From Bdellovibrionaceae bacterium UBA2316 (GTDB lineage Bacteria; Bdellovibrionota; Bdellovibrionia; Bdellovibrionales; Bdellovibrionaceae), in contig DDVI01000093.1 of NCBI GenBank assembly GCA_002345205.1, positions 1 through 34,328 on the forward strand: a stretch of 34,328 nt of DNA, in the 5' to 3' direction. Positions 1 to 8,515 of this stretch are shown here, piece after piece. Every line of letters begins with the position of its first letter. The stretch's first letter is position 1. The position numbers were made by a program, and so were the translations under genes. A model generated the notes under the pieces. The model searched no databases. It saw nothing but the letters and a program-made list of their open reading frames with translations, and had not been told where the DNA came from.

Positions 1-520
1 TAATAATAAATTGATTTTGGGTGAGTTGAGTACTGATTTCAATGAAATCGCCCGGCATCGAAAGTTCTTCTTTGTTTAAGTTTCGCTTTTCTATAATCGC
101 ATCATAAGCATTGTTGAGAAGGTTGAGTAGCACTTGCGAAATTTGGACCGCTCGGCAGTGGATGGAGGCGTCCACGACAAAGTTCTTTTTTATATCGATA
201 TTTGAGTTTTTAAATCGGCTTTCGCATATAAATAATGTTTCTTCAATAATTTGTTTTGAAGAAATTCTGTCAAAAGGATCGCGCGAGCCCTCGCGAGCAA
301 ATGATCTTAGACCTTTTATTATTTTTGTAATTCTTAATGTCATGAGATCAATCTTGGTTGTTAATTTGTCAAAGTCAGCACGAAGTCCTTCGTCTAAAGA
401 GGCGCTCAGTCGAGTTATTTGTCGCGTTGATCCCTGAATAATTGTGAGTGGATTATTGATTTCATGAGCAATTCCCGACGACATTTCGCCCAAGGAGGCC
501 ATCTTGGACGATTCAATGAG
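1..520 (-). pseudogene. Histidine kinase transmitter part (HisKA + start of HATPase), cut off from its N-terminus by an in-frame stop; truncated at window edge
   Basis: Reading the minus strand onward from the TAA at 521-523 in the same frame gives a complete HisKA dimerisation domain with the H-box GIAHEINNPLTII (about 470-433) and then an N-box QVLLNLLNNAYDAI (about 130-90). The frame stays open to the window edge, so the G-boxes lie outside. The protein preceding the stop (521-1471) ends with the linker KLAEQKI, and the sequence after the stop starts LIESSKMASLGEM. These join exactly as in ordinary PAS-HisKA kinases, so one nonsense codon splits one gene. The first downstream Met lies inside the first HisKA helix, with no convincing ribosome site before it. 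Alternatives are a sequencing error, a true pseudogene, stop readthrough, or a separately translated fragment. The disrupted frame is seen directly; the consequence is inference. Confidence 0.75.
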
Positions 521-1471
521 TTAAATTTTTTGTTCCGCCAGTTTGCGTTCGTTATTTCTTTTTTCGTCTATGTCTAGACTTAAAATCATGACCTTTTTTT
601 CTTGTAGTTTTTTAAAAATTACCCAGAATGTCTTTCTTCCTTTCGCTGTTTGAAGATCCGTTTCAAACTCTTCCTGCATGGCGGGCGAGGCTTCAAACTC
701 GGTGATTCTTTGAACTAACGATTGATTGATGTTATGCCGTCCTAACGTATCATCCTTTTTTAGAGGAACGCCTTCCCCCATCAAATTTATCAATTTTTTA
801 TTCATGTACAAATATCGTCCATTTTTAATGAGGGAAATGGCTCCAGGAAAACCCTCTAGAATCTGAATCATATCTTCCTGGCGATTATAAATTTCAAAAT
901 AGAATAATTCGGTTTTTCTTTGTAATGCATTGATGAAAAAGAAAAAGATAACTCCAGCCAGAATAAAAATAGTCTGACCAGAAAGAGTGGATTGATTCAT
1001 AAAACTAGACGCGCATAACGAAATCAGAATCGGCGAGCAAAAGACTAAGAAGTTACGCTTGGAAATTCCTATATTGAACAATGAGGATGCTATTAGGCCA
1101 GTTGCTAAAAAGTAGACAAATTGATCCCAAAAGTTCGTGTCTGTGTTCAAAAATGCCGGAATACCGATCAGTATTGACCAAAACAGGCCTGTTAAACCGA
1201 TCAGAAACGTAAAGTAGAGGCTTTCGCGCTTTAGGTCAGAATCAGAAATAGATTCGTAGTTTTGTTTGGAAACGCGTTTGTAGAAACGAAATCGCGCTAT
1301 AAAAAGAATTAAAAACAAAACATAAATCGCAATGTGATAGGGAGTCAGAATAGATGTGACTAATGTTGTAGCAATAATAAGGATAGCAAGAACGGCATTG
1401 GTCCAAGTAGATGGTCCTAGGCGATCTATCAGATAACGGTGGATGTATCTTTGGTATTTAATACTGTTCAT
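521..1471 (-). CDS. Membrane PAS-domain sensor, N-terminal part of an interrupted histidine kinase
   Basis: This 316-residue product has about six hydrophobic membrane spans in residues 20-185, followed by a PAS-like region (about 200-300, with the run NGRYLYMNKKLINLMGEG) and a coiled linker ending NERKLAEQKI. It stops at a TAA precisely where the HisKA domain should start; that domain continues in frame in 520-1. The architecture matches the intact kinase at 10691-12442 (membrane domain, PAS, linker, HisKA, HATPase). As it stands it would be a membrane sensor with no transmitter. The ATG at 1471 has no clear Shine-Dalgarno sequence. The gene is divergent from the LD-carboxypeptidase gene across 69 bp, which contains a short TGTCC/GGACA inverted repeat (1485-1503). 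The ligand is unknown. Confidence 0.75.
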   Translation of the reverse strand: MNSIKYQRYIHRYLIDRLGPSTWTNAVLAILIIATTLVTSILTPYHIAIYVLFLILFIARFRFYKRVSKQNYESISDSDLKRESLYFTFLIGLTGLFWSILIGIPAFLNTDTNFWDQFVYFLATGLIASSLFNIGISKRNFLVFCSPILISLCASSFMNQSTLSGQTIFILAGVIFFFFINALQRKTELFYFEIYNRQEDMIQILEGFPGAISLIKNGRYLYMNKKLINLMGEGVPLKKDDTLGRHNINQSLVQRITEFEASPAMQEEFETDLQTAKGRKTFWVIFKKLQEKKVMILSLDIDEKRNNERKLAEQKI

Positions 1472-1540
1472 GCGCTACGTATTTTGTCCGGTATTTCAGG
1501 ACATTATTGTTCCTTTTTAGGTAAAAACTATTCATAATAG

Positions 1541-2467
1541 ATGGGTATGTCAACTCGCGCTAAAAATGGAATCAAAATAGCAGTCGTCGCCCCGGGTTTT
1601 TCACCTTCGCTAGAGGTGCAGAAACGGTTCAAGGAATTTTCATCTCAACATCCTGGTTTTAATTTTAATTTCCCGGCGCGTTTGATTCAAAAAAATCCCT
1701 TATTCGCTAATGACGAGGTTAAGCGGGCGGAATTTTTAGTCAGCGCCTTAAAAGACGATGCGAATGATGTCGTGTGGTGCCTTCGCGGTGGGTATGGCTC
1801 ACTGCCGTTACTAAAATACTTAAAATATATGACTAAACCTAAGAAACCAAAGGTTTTGGTGGGGCTCAGTGATATCACCTCTCTGCATTTGTTTGTGAAT
1901 GAATTTTGGGGCTGGCCCTCGGTCCATGGTTCAAACTTGGATCGATGGATTTCTGATCAGATTCCTAAACCTGTTCTCAGTGAGCTTGTCGGCATTTTGA
2001 CCGAGGAAACCGAGCAAACTATATATAAAAATATCAAGCCAGTTAATGATTTAGCAAAGAAAGTTAAATCAATTAGATCCCAAATGACTGGTGGAAACCT
2101 GGTGACCTTAACTAGTCATTTAGGAACTCCTTTTCAAACTAGCTTTAAAAATCGATTTTTATTTCTAGAAGATATTGGGGAGCGAGCGTACCGAATTGAC
2201 CGTTGTTTGACACAGCTGAGTCTTTCAGGGGTGCTTCGCGGTTGTCAGGGTGTGTTTATTGGACAGTTTACTTCGTGCAACGAGCCTAATGGAAAAAAAC
2301 TTTGGCCTTGGGTTGTGCGTGAGTGGGCTAAGGATCTTGGGATTCCTGTCTATAGTGGAGTTCCTAGTGGGCACGAAAAAGCGCAGTGGCCTTTGAGTTT
2401 TGGGACACCGACTGAGTTGAAAAAAGTTAATGACCGCTGGCATTTAATCATCGAAAATAAGAAATAG
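1541..2467 (+). CDS. ldcA: Murein LD-carboxypeptidase (peptidase family S66, LdcA/MccF type)
   Basis: The product is 308 residues, normal for the family. LD-carboxypeptidases remove the terminal D-Ala from L-Ala-D-Glu-mesoDAP-D-Ala tetrapeptide in the cytoplasm, giving the tripeptide that Mpl re-uses. The catalytic triad is visible: Ser110 in VGLSDITS, Glu210 in FLEDIGERAYRID and His278 in SGHEKAQWPLSFG. The RGGYG block (82-86) is also typical. No signal peptide is seen, consistent with a cytoplasmic recycling enzyme. It is followed after 8 bp by a serine hydrolase and then mpl, so the three probably form one operon. A second ATG two codons in (MGM) could be the true start. The related MccF self-immunity peptidases share the fold, but the mpl neighbour favours murein recycling. 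Confidence 0.9.
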   Translation: MGMSTRAKNGIKIAVVAPGFSPSLEVQKRFKEFSSQHPGFNFNFPARLIQKNPLFANDEVKRAEFLVSALKDDANDVVWCLRGGYGSLPLLKYLKYMTKPKKPKVLVGLSDITSLHLFVNEFWGWPSVHGSNLDRWISDQIPKPVLSELVGILTEETEQTIYKNIKPVNDLAKKVKSIRSQMTGGNLVTLTSHLGTPFQTSFKNRFLFLEDIGERAYRIDRCLTQLSLSGVLRGCQGVFIGQFTSCNEPNGKKLWPWVVREWAKDLGIPVYSGVPSGHEKAQWPLSFGTPTELKKVNDRWHLIIENKK

Positions 2468-2475
2468 CGGAAAAT

Positions 2476-3540
2476 ATGAAATATTCAGTTTTAGAAAAAA
2501 CATTAATTAAAAATATTGAAGACAATATCAAAGACGTGACACCGGGAGTGCTTGTTCGAGCCTATCAAAATGGACGTTTGGTCTGTGATGTGGGTGTGGG
2601 TTCTACATATGCCTATTACGATATTGCAAGTTTAACCAAAATTATTTTCACGGTTCAGGCCATGATGCATGCGTTTGAGGAAGGTAAATGGACAGTGGAT
2701 GCCACGGTTCATCAATTTTTAAGCTGGTTTCCTCACAAGGAAACGAAAATTACCGAGTTATTAAATCACTCATCAGGATTAGAATGGTGGAAACCGTTCT
2801 ATAAAGAATTGAATTTGAACGATAGTTGGCAAAAACGTCGTGAAGATCTTAAAAAGATGATCGTCAGTCTTCCGTTAACGCCGTCTGAAGCGAGTGTTTA
2901 CAGCGATGTCGGCTTTTTAGTTTTAGGATTTGTGTTAGAAGAATTTTACAAAATGGATTTAGTTAGTTTGTGGAATAAAATTAAAGATCAATATTATCCA
3001 GGAACGACTCTTGAGTTTCATCCGCGCAATCAAACTACGATCCGCGCTAGCTTATTTGCACCAACGGAAGAATGCCCTTGGAGAAAAAAGTTACTTCAAG
3101 GCGAGGTTCACGATGAAAATACTTGGGCATTGGGCGGTGTATCTACGCACGCGGGATTGTTTGGTAGTATTGACGATTTAGGATGGTATTCGCTTCATTT
3201 GCGTTCTCAGTTGATGGGGATCGCGCGGTATTTTATCAAACAAAAAACAACGCAGTTATTTACGAAACGATCGCGCCCTGAAGGCAAGGGGGATTGGGCT
3301 CTTGGTTTTATGTTGCCGACGCCTGGGTCAGCCAGCTGTGGTGGGTATTTTTCGTTGAATTCAATTGGTCACACGGGATTTACAGGAACGTCAATATGGT
3401 ATGATCCGAAAGCAGATCTGTCGGTTGTTATTCTAAGCAATCGCCTGGTGTATGGGCGAGAAATAAATCGGTTTGTTCAATTGCGTCCGCAAATTCACAA
3501 CTGGATCGTTGAAGGCCTAAGAAAATCATCTTTAGGTTAA
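2476..3540 (+). CDS. Beta-lactamase-family serine hydrolase (class C / PBP4-like fold)
   Basis: This 354-residue protein has the serine-hydrolase signatures in order: SLTK (Ser52, Lys55), Tyr142 in VYSDVGF in the position of YxN, the family block ALGGVSTHAGLFG (about 218-230), and HTG (299-301) in the position of KTG. There is no signal peptide, so it is predicted cytoplasmic, unlike true periplasmic beta-lactamases. It lies between ldcA and mpl with gaps of 8 and 15 bp, so it probably acts on a peptidoglycan fragment or related D-amino-acid substrate during recycling. That role is inferred only from context. Many proteins of this family are esterases or peptidases of unknown substrate, and beta-lactam resistance should not be assumed. 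Confidence 0.85.
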   Translation: MKYSVLEKTLIKNIEDNIKDVTPGVLVRAYQNGRLVCDVGVGSTYAYYDIASLTKIIFTVQAMMHAFEEGKWTVDATVHQFLSWFPHKETKITELLNHSSGLEWWKPFYKELNLNDSWQKRREDLKKMIVSLPLTPSEASVYSDVGFLVLGFVLEEFYKMDLVSLWNKIKDQYYPGTTLEFHPRNQTTIRASLFAPTEECPWRKKLLQGEVHDENTWALGGVSTHAGLFGSIDDLGWYSLHLRSQLMGIARYFIKQKTTQLFTKRSRPEGKGDWALGFMLPTPGSASCGGYFSLNSIGHTGFTGTSIWYDPKADLSVVILSNRLVYGREINRFVQLRPQIHNWIVEGLRKSSLG

Positions 3541-3555
3541 AATAGAGGGGGATGT

Positions 3556-4986
3556 ATGGAACTAAAGCCCGGTAGTCATATTTATTTGATGGGGATATGT
3601 GGTACCGCAATGGCGTCACTGGCGGGAATTTTAAAAGATAAGGGTTTCCAAGTATCTGGTTCTGATTCAAATCCGTATCCGCCGATGTCGACTCAACTAG
3701 AAAGTTTGGGGATTAAAATTAAAACGCCGTATCAGGCGCAGAATCTAAATCCAAAACCGGATTTTGTAGTTGTTGGGAATGTGATTTCCGCAGGTAATCC
3801 AGAAGCGGTTGAGCTAATGAAGCTTGGGATTCCGTACTCGTCATTGCCTAAGGCGCTGGGTGAATTGATTTTAAAAAATCACGATACGATTTGTATTTCA
3901 GGAACACACGGTAAGACGACGACCACTTCGATGATGTCATGGGTTTTGGAATCAGCGAATAAGAAGCCGGGTTTCTTAATTGGTGGTATTCCTAAAAATT
4001 TCAATCACAGTTTCCGTAACCCCGAAAAAGAATCTCCTTATTTTGTTATTGAGGGGGATGAGTACGACACTGCTTTTTTTGATAAGGTTCCAAAGTTTGT
4101 TCACTATCGCCCGAAGCACGTGATTCTAACAAGTATTGAGTTTGATCATGCGGATATTTACAAAGACCTTGATGATGTGAAAGCAGCATTTCGTAAACTG
4201 TTAAAATTAATTCCTCACGACGGAACTTTGATTTATCATGAAAAAGAAAAAAATATTAAAGACATTCTTGGTGATTCAGGAACTAACAGAATTTACAGCT
4301 ATGGTTTTGAAACCGTCGCTAATGAACACCACGCGCGCTGTGAAGTGCTTAAAGTGACAGAGAAAGAAACGGAATTTAAGGTATACTTTAAAGATCAAGT
4401 CCTAGGGCCATATCAATTGCATCAACCGGGCGATTATAATGTGTTGAATGCGACGGCGGTGGCTCTGCAGGCACATTTGCTAGGTGTCCCAAGCACAATA
4501 ATTCAGATTGCGCTTAACGGATTCCAGGGCGTTAAACGCCGCCAAGAAATCTTAGGCGAGCCTGGCGGACGTTTGGTGATCGAGGATTTTGCTCATCATC
4601 CAACAGCGGTGGTGGAAACGCTAAAGGGAATTAAAAAGAAGTATCCAACAAAAAAAATGATCGCGATTTTTGAGCCAAGATCAGCAACCAGTCGTCGTAA
4701 AGTCTTTCAAAAAGATTACGCAGCGGCGTTTCAATCGGCCGAAAAAGTTCACTTAATGCAAGCGTTCGACACCTCTAAAATCGCTGAAAATGATCGTTTC
4801 TCGGTGGACGAGTTAATCGAAGATCTAAATAAAACAAAGTCACAACCGTGGGCGGTAGCGCACTCAAGCGTTGAGTCCATCGTAAAGCAAGTTCATCAAG
4901 AATCTAAAGCGGGTGATTTAATTGTTATCATGAGTAATGGTGGTTTTGACGGGATCTACGAAAAGCTGATGACCGCTTTGAAGTAG
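3556..4986 (+). CDS. mpl: UDP-N-acetylmuramate:L-Ala-gamma-D-Glu-meso-DAP ligase (Mpl), murein tripeptide recycling
   Basis: Mpl joins recovered murein tripeptide to UDP-MurNAc using ATP, bypassing MurC, MurD and MurE. The N-terminal Rossmann-like segment MGICGTAMASLAGIL (12-26) and the block GSDSNPYPPMST (35-46) are diagnostic of Mpl rather than MurC. The ATP loop GTHGKTTT is at 116-123, followed by the Mur central motif EGDEYDTAFFDK. The C-terminus NGGFDGIYEKLM is also typical. Its 476 residues fit the family (about 450-480). A strong ribosome site, GAGGGGG, precedes the ATG. It is the last gene of the ldcA-hydrolase-mpl set and faces hflX convergently. Confidence 0.95.
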   Translation: MELKPGSHIYLMGICGTAMASLAGILKDKGFQVSGSDSNPYPPMSTQLESLGIKIKTPYQAQNLNPKPDFVVVGNVISAGNPEAVELMKLGIPYSSLPKALGELILKNHDTICISGTHGKTTTTSMMSWVLESANKKPGFLIGGIPKNFNHSFRNPEKESPYFVIEGDEYDTAFFDKVPKFVHYRPKHVILTSIEFDHADIYKDLDDVKAAFRKLLKLIPHDGTLIYHEKEKNIKDILGDSGTNRIYSYGFETVANEHHARCEVLKVTEKETEFKVYFKDQVLGPYQLHQPGDYNVLNATAVALQAHLLGVPSTIIQIALNGFQGVKRRQEILGEPGGRLVIEDFAHHPTAVVETLKGIKKKYPTKKMIAIFEPRSATSRRKVFQKDYAAAFQSAEKVHLMQAFDTSKIAENDRFSVDELIEDLNKTKSQPWAVAHSSVESIVKQVHQESKAGDLIVIMSNGGFDGIYEKLMTALK

Positions 4987-5017
4987 AATTCGGGCTTGAG
5001 CTGAAAACCTCGTTCGT

Positions 5018-5045
5018 TTTCGGAGGCATCGAACCGCCGCCGAAA
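5018..5045. terminator. Hairpin between convergent mpl and hflX, possible bidirectional terminator
   Basis: TTCGGAGGC (5019-5027) pairs with GCCGCCGAA (5036-5044) around an 8-nt loop, with a single A-G mismatch and one further A-T pair outside. It fills the 62-bp gap between two convergent stop codons. There is no real U-tract on either side, so function as an intrinsic terminator is uncertain. Confidence 0.35.
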
Positions 5046-5048
5046 CGG

Positions 5049-6221
5049 CTATTTAACAATATACTCTTTCCACTTATTAATTTGCTGAGTTGTTAACGAA
5101 GCATAGCAGACCGTTCCTTCTGTAGCCGCTTCTTTGCGCGCAATGCGCGTATCACGATCCAAATCAAAGATTTTGTATTCCGCGGCTTTAGGGAAGTAGA
5201 GTTGAACACTTTTTTGCATTTCTAGAACAGAATCCGCCATTAATTCTTTAAGTAGATCCATTCCTTGGCCGGTTAATGCACTTACGAAAACGCGCGGGTA
5301 GTGTTTAACTTTGAATTTTCTATCAGGGCTGGCCACGTCGAATTTGTTAAAGACATGTATGATTTTCTTGTCCTGCCATTTGAATTCTTCGATTAGACCT
5401 TCGACGACTTCGATTTGTCGTTCCATGTTGGGTGATGATAAATCAACCACGTGAAGTAAAACATCGGCTTCAGCAGACTCTTCAAGTGTCGCTTTAAAGG
5501 CTTCAATTAACTGAACGGGAAGCTTGCGGATAAATCCAACCGTATCGGTGACGACCGCTGGTGGGCCATCACGTAAAAAGATTTTTCGAGTTGTTGGATC
5601 TAGGGTCGCAAAGACCTGGTTCTTTGCTAAAACTTGCGCGCCCGTAAGGCGATTTAAAATCGAGCTTTTGCCTGAGTTCGTGTAGCCAATTAAAGCAAAA
5701 CTTGGAATTTCATGTCGGCGGCGAGAGGCTCTATGTTGAGAGCGGTTCTTGCTGACAGAATCCAATTTCTTTTTGATGATGGAAACGCGTTCGCGGATAC
5801 GGCGACGATCGTTTTCTAGCGCGGATTCGCCGGGACCTCTGGTTCCGATACCACCCCCTTGACGTGATAACGACCCCATCCAGGCATCAACCATGCGAGG
5901 CATTTGATCTAACAACATCGCTAGCTCGACCTGAAGTTTTCCTTCAAATGTTTGAGCTCGCTGAGCGAAAATATCTAAAATAATTTGATTTCTATCTAGT
6001 ACTTTGACGCCCATGGCTTGCTCTAAATTTCGCGATTGAACGCCGGACAAGATATGGTCGACAACCACCAGTTCCGCTTGAAATTCGGCTGCTAGTTCTT
6101 TAATTTCTTGAACCTTTCCAGTGCCAATTAATGTGGCTGGATTCCAAGAAGGCAAGATCTGCGTAATAGACGCAACGACTGACCCACCAGCTGCAGAGAC
6201 AAGCTCTTCCAGTTCTAACAA
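5049..6221 (-). CDS. hflX: GTPase HflX (ribosome-associated GTPase), start codon uncertain
   Basis: HflX binds 50S/70S ribosomes and splits stalled ones under stress. The glycine-rich HflX block GSLSRQGGGIGTRGPGE (116-132), G1 loop GYTNSGKS (179-186), G3 DTVG (226-229) and G4 NKFD (292-295) are all present. The coordinates use the first standard start, a TTG at 6221. However, the frame is open up to a TGA at 6363-6365, and the upstream translation contains EKTIVIGVGL followed by a Leu/Glu helix, which matches the beta-strand at the beginning of HflX proteins. No ATG, GTG or TTG exists in that extension. The real start may be a rare ATA or ATT codon (for example ATA at 6320, about 7 nt after AAGGGG), or there may be a sequence error. 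Family assignment is certain; the 5' end is not. Confidence 0.93.
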   Translation of the reverse strand: MLELEELVSAAGGSVVASITQILPSWNPATLIGTGKVQEIKELAAEFQAELVVVDHILSGVQSRNLEQAMGVKVLDRNQIILDIFAQRAQTFEGKLQVELAMLLDQMPRMVDAWMGSLSRQGGGIGTRGPGESALENDRRRIRERVSIIKKKLDSVSKNRSQHRASRRRHEIPSFALIGYTNSGKSSILNRLTGAQVLAKNQVFATLDPTTRKIFLRDGPPAVVTDTVGFIRKLPVQLIEAFKATLEESAEADVLLHVVDLSSPNMERQIEVVEGLIEEFKWQDKKIIHVFNKFDVASPDRKFKVKHYPRVFVSALTGQGMDLLKELMADSVLEMQKSVQLYFPKAAEYKIFDLDRDTRIARKEAATEGTVCYASLTTQQINKWKEYIVK

Positions 6222-6474
6222 GTTTTCTTTTACTTCTATAAGTGAGTCTGATTTAAGGCCGACACCGATTACAATCGTTTTTTCGTTATTGAAAATTCTA
6301 GATTTTTGAAACGTATCTATGGATATGCCCCTTTTTAACCCGGTTTCAGAGACTAAAGTCGATCAATCTCCTAAATTAAGAGTAAACCGTTGTACTTGAA
6401 AAACAAAGATTTTTTTCGGTTAATAGGCGAGAAAATGCATAAAATATATTTATACACCAAATAAAGGTATCGAT

Positions 6475-7434
6475 TTAGGAAATTTTCGAATGCGGTGAAA
6501 ACGGTGGGTATGGTGACTGGGTGGTCTTTTCCCGGGTTTCCATGCGGTAACTGTTGCCTTCGAATGTACGTGGAGTGGGTGACGGTTTGAAGTTCAAAAC
6601 GGCTTCGATCCATTGGGCGCAGTATAGCGGAGCTTGCTCGAATATTAAATGTTCGCCGTCTTTAATGTTCAACCAGCTGGCTTTTTTATCCTCAGGTAGA
6701 CGTGACCAAATTTCATAATACAGTGATTTAGGAACTAAAGTGTCGTGCTCAACAGTGATCAGGTGAACAGACTGCTGAGGAAGTTCATGGAAATACTCGA
6801 ACGCATTGAAAGGCATAATGCCTTCAGTAAGATCCATAGATACGCGGCGAATAGTAGAGTCAGGGATATGTTTTGAAAATCTAAAGTTCATGTAGTCGCG
6901 AATCATTTTTTGATAGCTATCGCCGATAACACTCATTCCCGGTTTGAATAAGTTTAGATTTTTCAGAAAACCCATCTGTCCCGCCCATAAACGCTGAATC
7001 GGGAATGCTAAATCTAGGCGGATAATATAAGGGAGAAATAAAATCAATTTGCCGATTAATTCTGGAAATAGGGTCGCCATCCGTATGGCGACGCCGCCAC
7101 CGTAAGAAAAACCCAATAGATGAAAATTAGATTTGATTTTAAGAGAGTCCCAAACTTCCTTAAGAGCATAGGCTTGCTCGTCGACAGAAATTTTAAAATT
7201 AAGATCTTTGCCTGTGTTTAAGCGAATATCTTCGTCTAAAGCTTTTCCTTGTCCGATTAAATCAACAAAAAGGGTAGAGTGTTTTCCGTTCAGGTATGAT
7301 TTTACGGTTGCCCATGAGTCGATGGAATCGGCGAGTCCGTTAAGGAAAACAACGACTTCTGTATTTTCTTTGTAATCCAGCTCATAATAAACAGTTCGAT
7401 TTTGGCTGGTTGTGAAAAAAGACTTTTTTACCAT
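6475..7434 (-). CDS. Alpha/beta-fold hydrolase in the PHA gene cluster
   Basis: The 319-residue alpha/beta hydrolase has nucleophile Ser110 in the elbow GFSYGGG, acid Asp231 in VEHDTLVP and His262 in KDGEHLIFE. An oxyanion-type segment FLNGLADSIDSW lies at about 30-41. No signal peptide is seen. About 45 C-terminal residues rich in Pro, Ser and Thr follow the catalytic His and look disordered. It starts 23 bp after the phaC stop codon, with AAGGTGAAG as a likely ribosome site, so it is probably cotranscribed with phaE and phaC. A role as PHA depolymerase, oligomer hydrolase or thioesterase is plausible from context only; the substrate cannot be read from the sequence. Confidence 0.8.
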   Translation of the reverse strand: MVKKSFFTTSQNRTVYYELDYKENTEVVVFLNGLADSIDSWATVKSYLNGKHSTLFVDLIGQGKALDEDIRLNTGKDLNFKISVDEQAYALKEVWDSLKIKSNFHLLGFSYGGGVAIRMATLFPELIGKLILFLPYIIRLDLAFPIQRLWAGQMGFLKNLNLFKPGMSVIGDSYQKMIRDYMNFRFSKHIPDSTIRRVSMDLTEGIMPFNAFEYFHELPQQSVHLITVEHDTLVPKSLYYEIWSRLPEDKKASWLNIKDGEHLIFEQAPLYCAQWIEAVLNFKPSPTPRTFEGNSYRMETREKTTQSPYPPFSPHSKIS

Positions 7435-7457
7435 TCGTTAAACGCTTCACCTTAAAG

Positions 7458-8513
7458 TTAATGCTTCGGAGTATCGATCCGAGCTAGCCAGTTAGTGATT
7501 TGCGGCCACACATTCTTTTGTGCACGTGAACCTAATATCGATCCAATATGCCCACCCTGCGATGTGATGGATTCGAAATCTACGTCCTTATCTAGATGAT
7601 AGTTTTGGACTGTGGAATTGAAAAGAACTATGTGGTCATCAGAAGCTGCGATATTTAAAACAGGACTTTGGAGTTGCTTTAATGACAGTGTTTTGCCGTG
7701 TAAATGCATTTCACCTTTGATAAGCGCGTTTTTTCTATAGAGTTCGTCAATCAATGTAATAAAGCAGCGGCCTGGAAATGAAACATTGTCTTGGCTCCAA
7801 ACTTCAAGCGCCCAAAAGTTTTTCATGAACTCAGGGTTATTCATTTCTTTCATTAGTTTTTCAAGTTTATGCCAAGGCAGCATTGGTTTTAGCATTTGAA
7901 AGGATGTTTGCAGTACCCACCACGGCATATGACCATAGGCTTTGGTTACGCTTTCAGGTCGAAAATGGTTTTGCTTAACCCATAAACCCAATTTTCCGCC
8001 GTGTTCAAAATCAATTGGCGCTGTCAATAGCATCAATCCGTTTACACGATCGCCAAATAGCAGCGTGTAGATGGTGGCTAATGTTCCACCTAAGCAGTGA
8101 CCTAAAATATTAACCTTATCTGTTTTTGCATCCGCTGTGACCGCGTCAATAAAGTAGTCCAAGCGATGAGTAATCAGTTGTTCTAACGACATCCAGTTGT
8201 CTTCATCGTACGGTGTGCCCCAGTCTAATAGATAGATATCAACACCATGGGAGATTTGATATTCGATAAAACTTTTTCCAGGAAGCAGATCCAAAACATA
8301 GTAACGATTGATCATCGATGGAATGATCAACAGGGGTGTGTGGAGCTGAGTGTGTGCGGCATTTGCTGGTCGTTTAAATTTTAACAGCTTCATTCCGCTC
8401 ACTTGAGCAATAATATCATATGGTGTCGGTGCAATGGGCAGTTTGTTTTTAAGGAAAGGACTGATTTTTTCTTTTAAATTCAGTGATTCGGGTATTAGAT
8501 TAAACAAACTCAT
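7458..8513 (-). CDS. phaC: Poly(3-hydroxyalkanoate) synthase, class III/IV-type catalytic subunit
   Basis: PhaC polymerises (R)-3-hydroxyacyl-CoA into PHA at the granule surface. The lipase-like box GHCLGG carries the catalytic Cys140; the acid is Asp293 in ASDDHIV and the base His322 in SQGGHIGSILG. The motifs LLDWGTP (95-101) and TAPIDFEHGG (164-173) are also PhaC hallmarks. At 351 residues it matches the short class III/IV synthases (about 350-360) rather than class I/II (about 560-600), and these need a partner subunit. The gene encoded 2 bp upstream is a good candidate for that partner. The protein lacks the long N-terminal domain of class I enzymes. Confidence 0.93.
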   Translation of the reverse strand: MSLFNLIPESLNLKEKISPFLKNKLPIAPTPYDIIAQVSGMKLLKFKRPANAAHTQLHTPLLIIPSMINRYYVLDLLPGKSFIEYQISHGVDIYLLDWGTPYDEDNWMSLEQLITHRLDYFIDAVTADAKTDKVNILGHCLGGTLATIYTLLFGDRVNGLMLLTAPIDFEHGGKLGLWVKQNHFRPESVTKAYGHMPWWVLQTSFQMLKPMLPWHKLEKLMKEMNNPEFMKNFWALEVWSQDNVSFPGRCFITLIDELYRKNALIKGEMHLHGKTLSLKQLQSPVLNIAASDDHIVLFNSTVQNYHLDKDVDFESITSQGGHIGSILGSRAQKNVWPQITNWLARIDTPKH

Positions 8514-8515
8514 AA

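Noticed and set aside
111..437. Open frame of 108 codons on the plus strand
   Set aside because: It lies opposite a clear HisKA/HATPase coding sequence on the minus strand and has no recognisable domain; it is a shadow of that gene.
6371..6613. Open frame of 80 codons on the minus strand overlapping the alpha/beta hydrolase end
   Set aside because: It overlaps the hydrolase C-terminus in another frame, has no ribosome site and no recognisable sequence.
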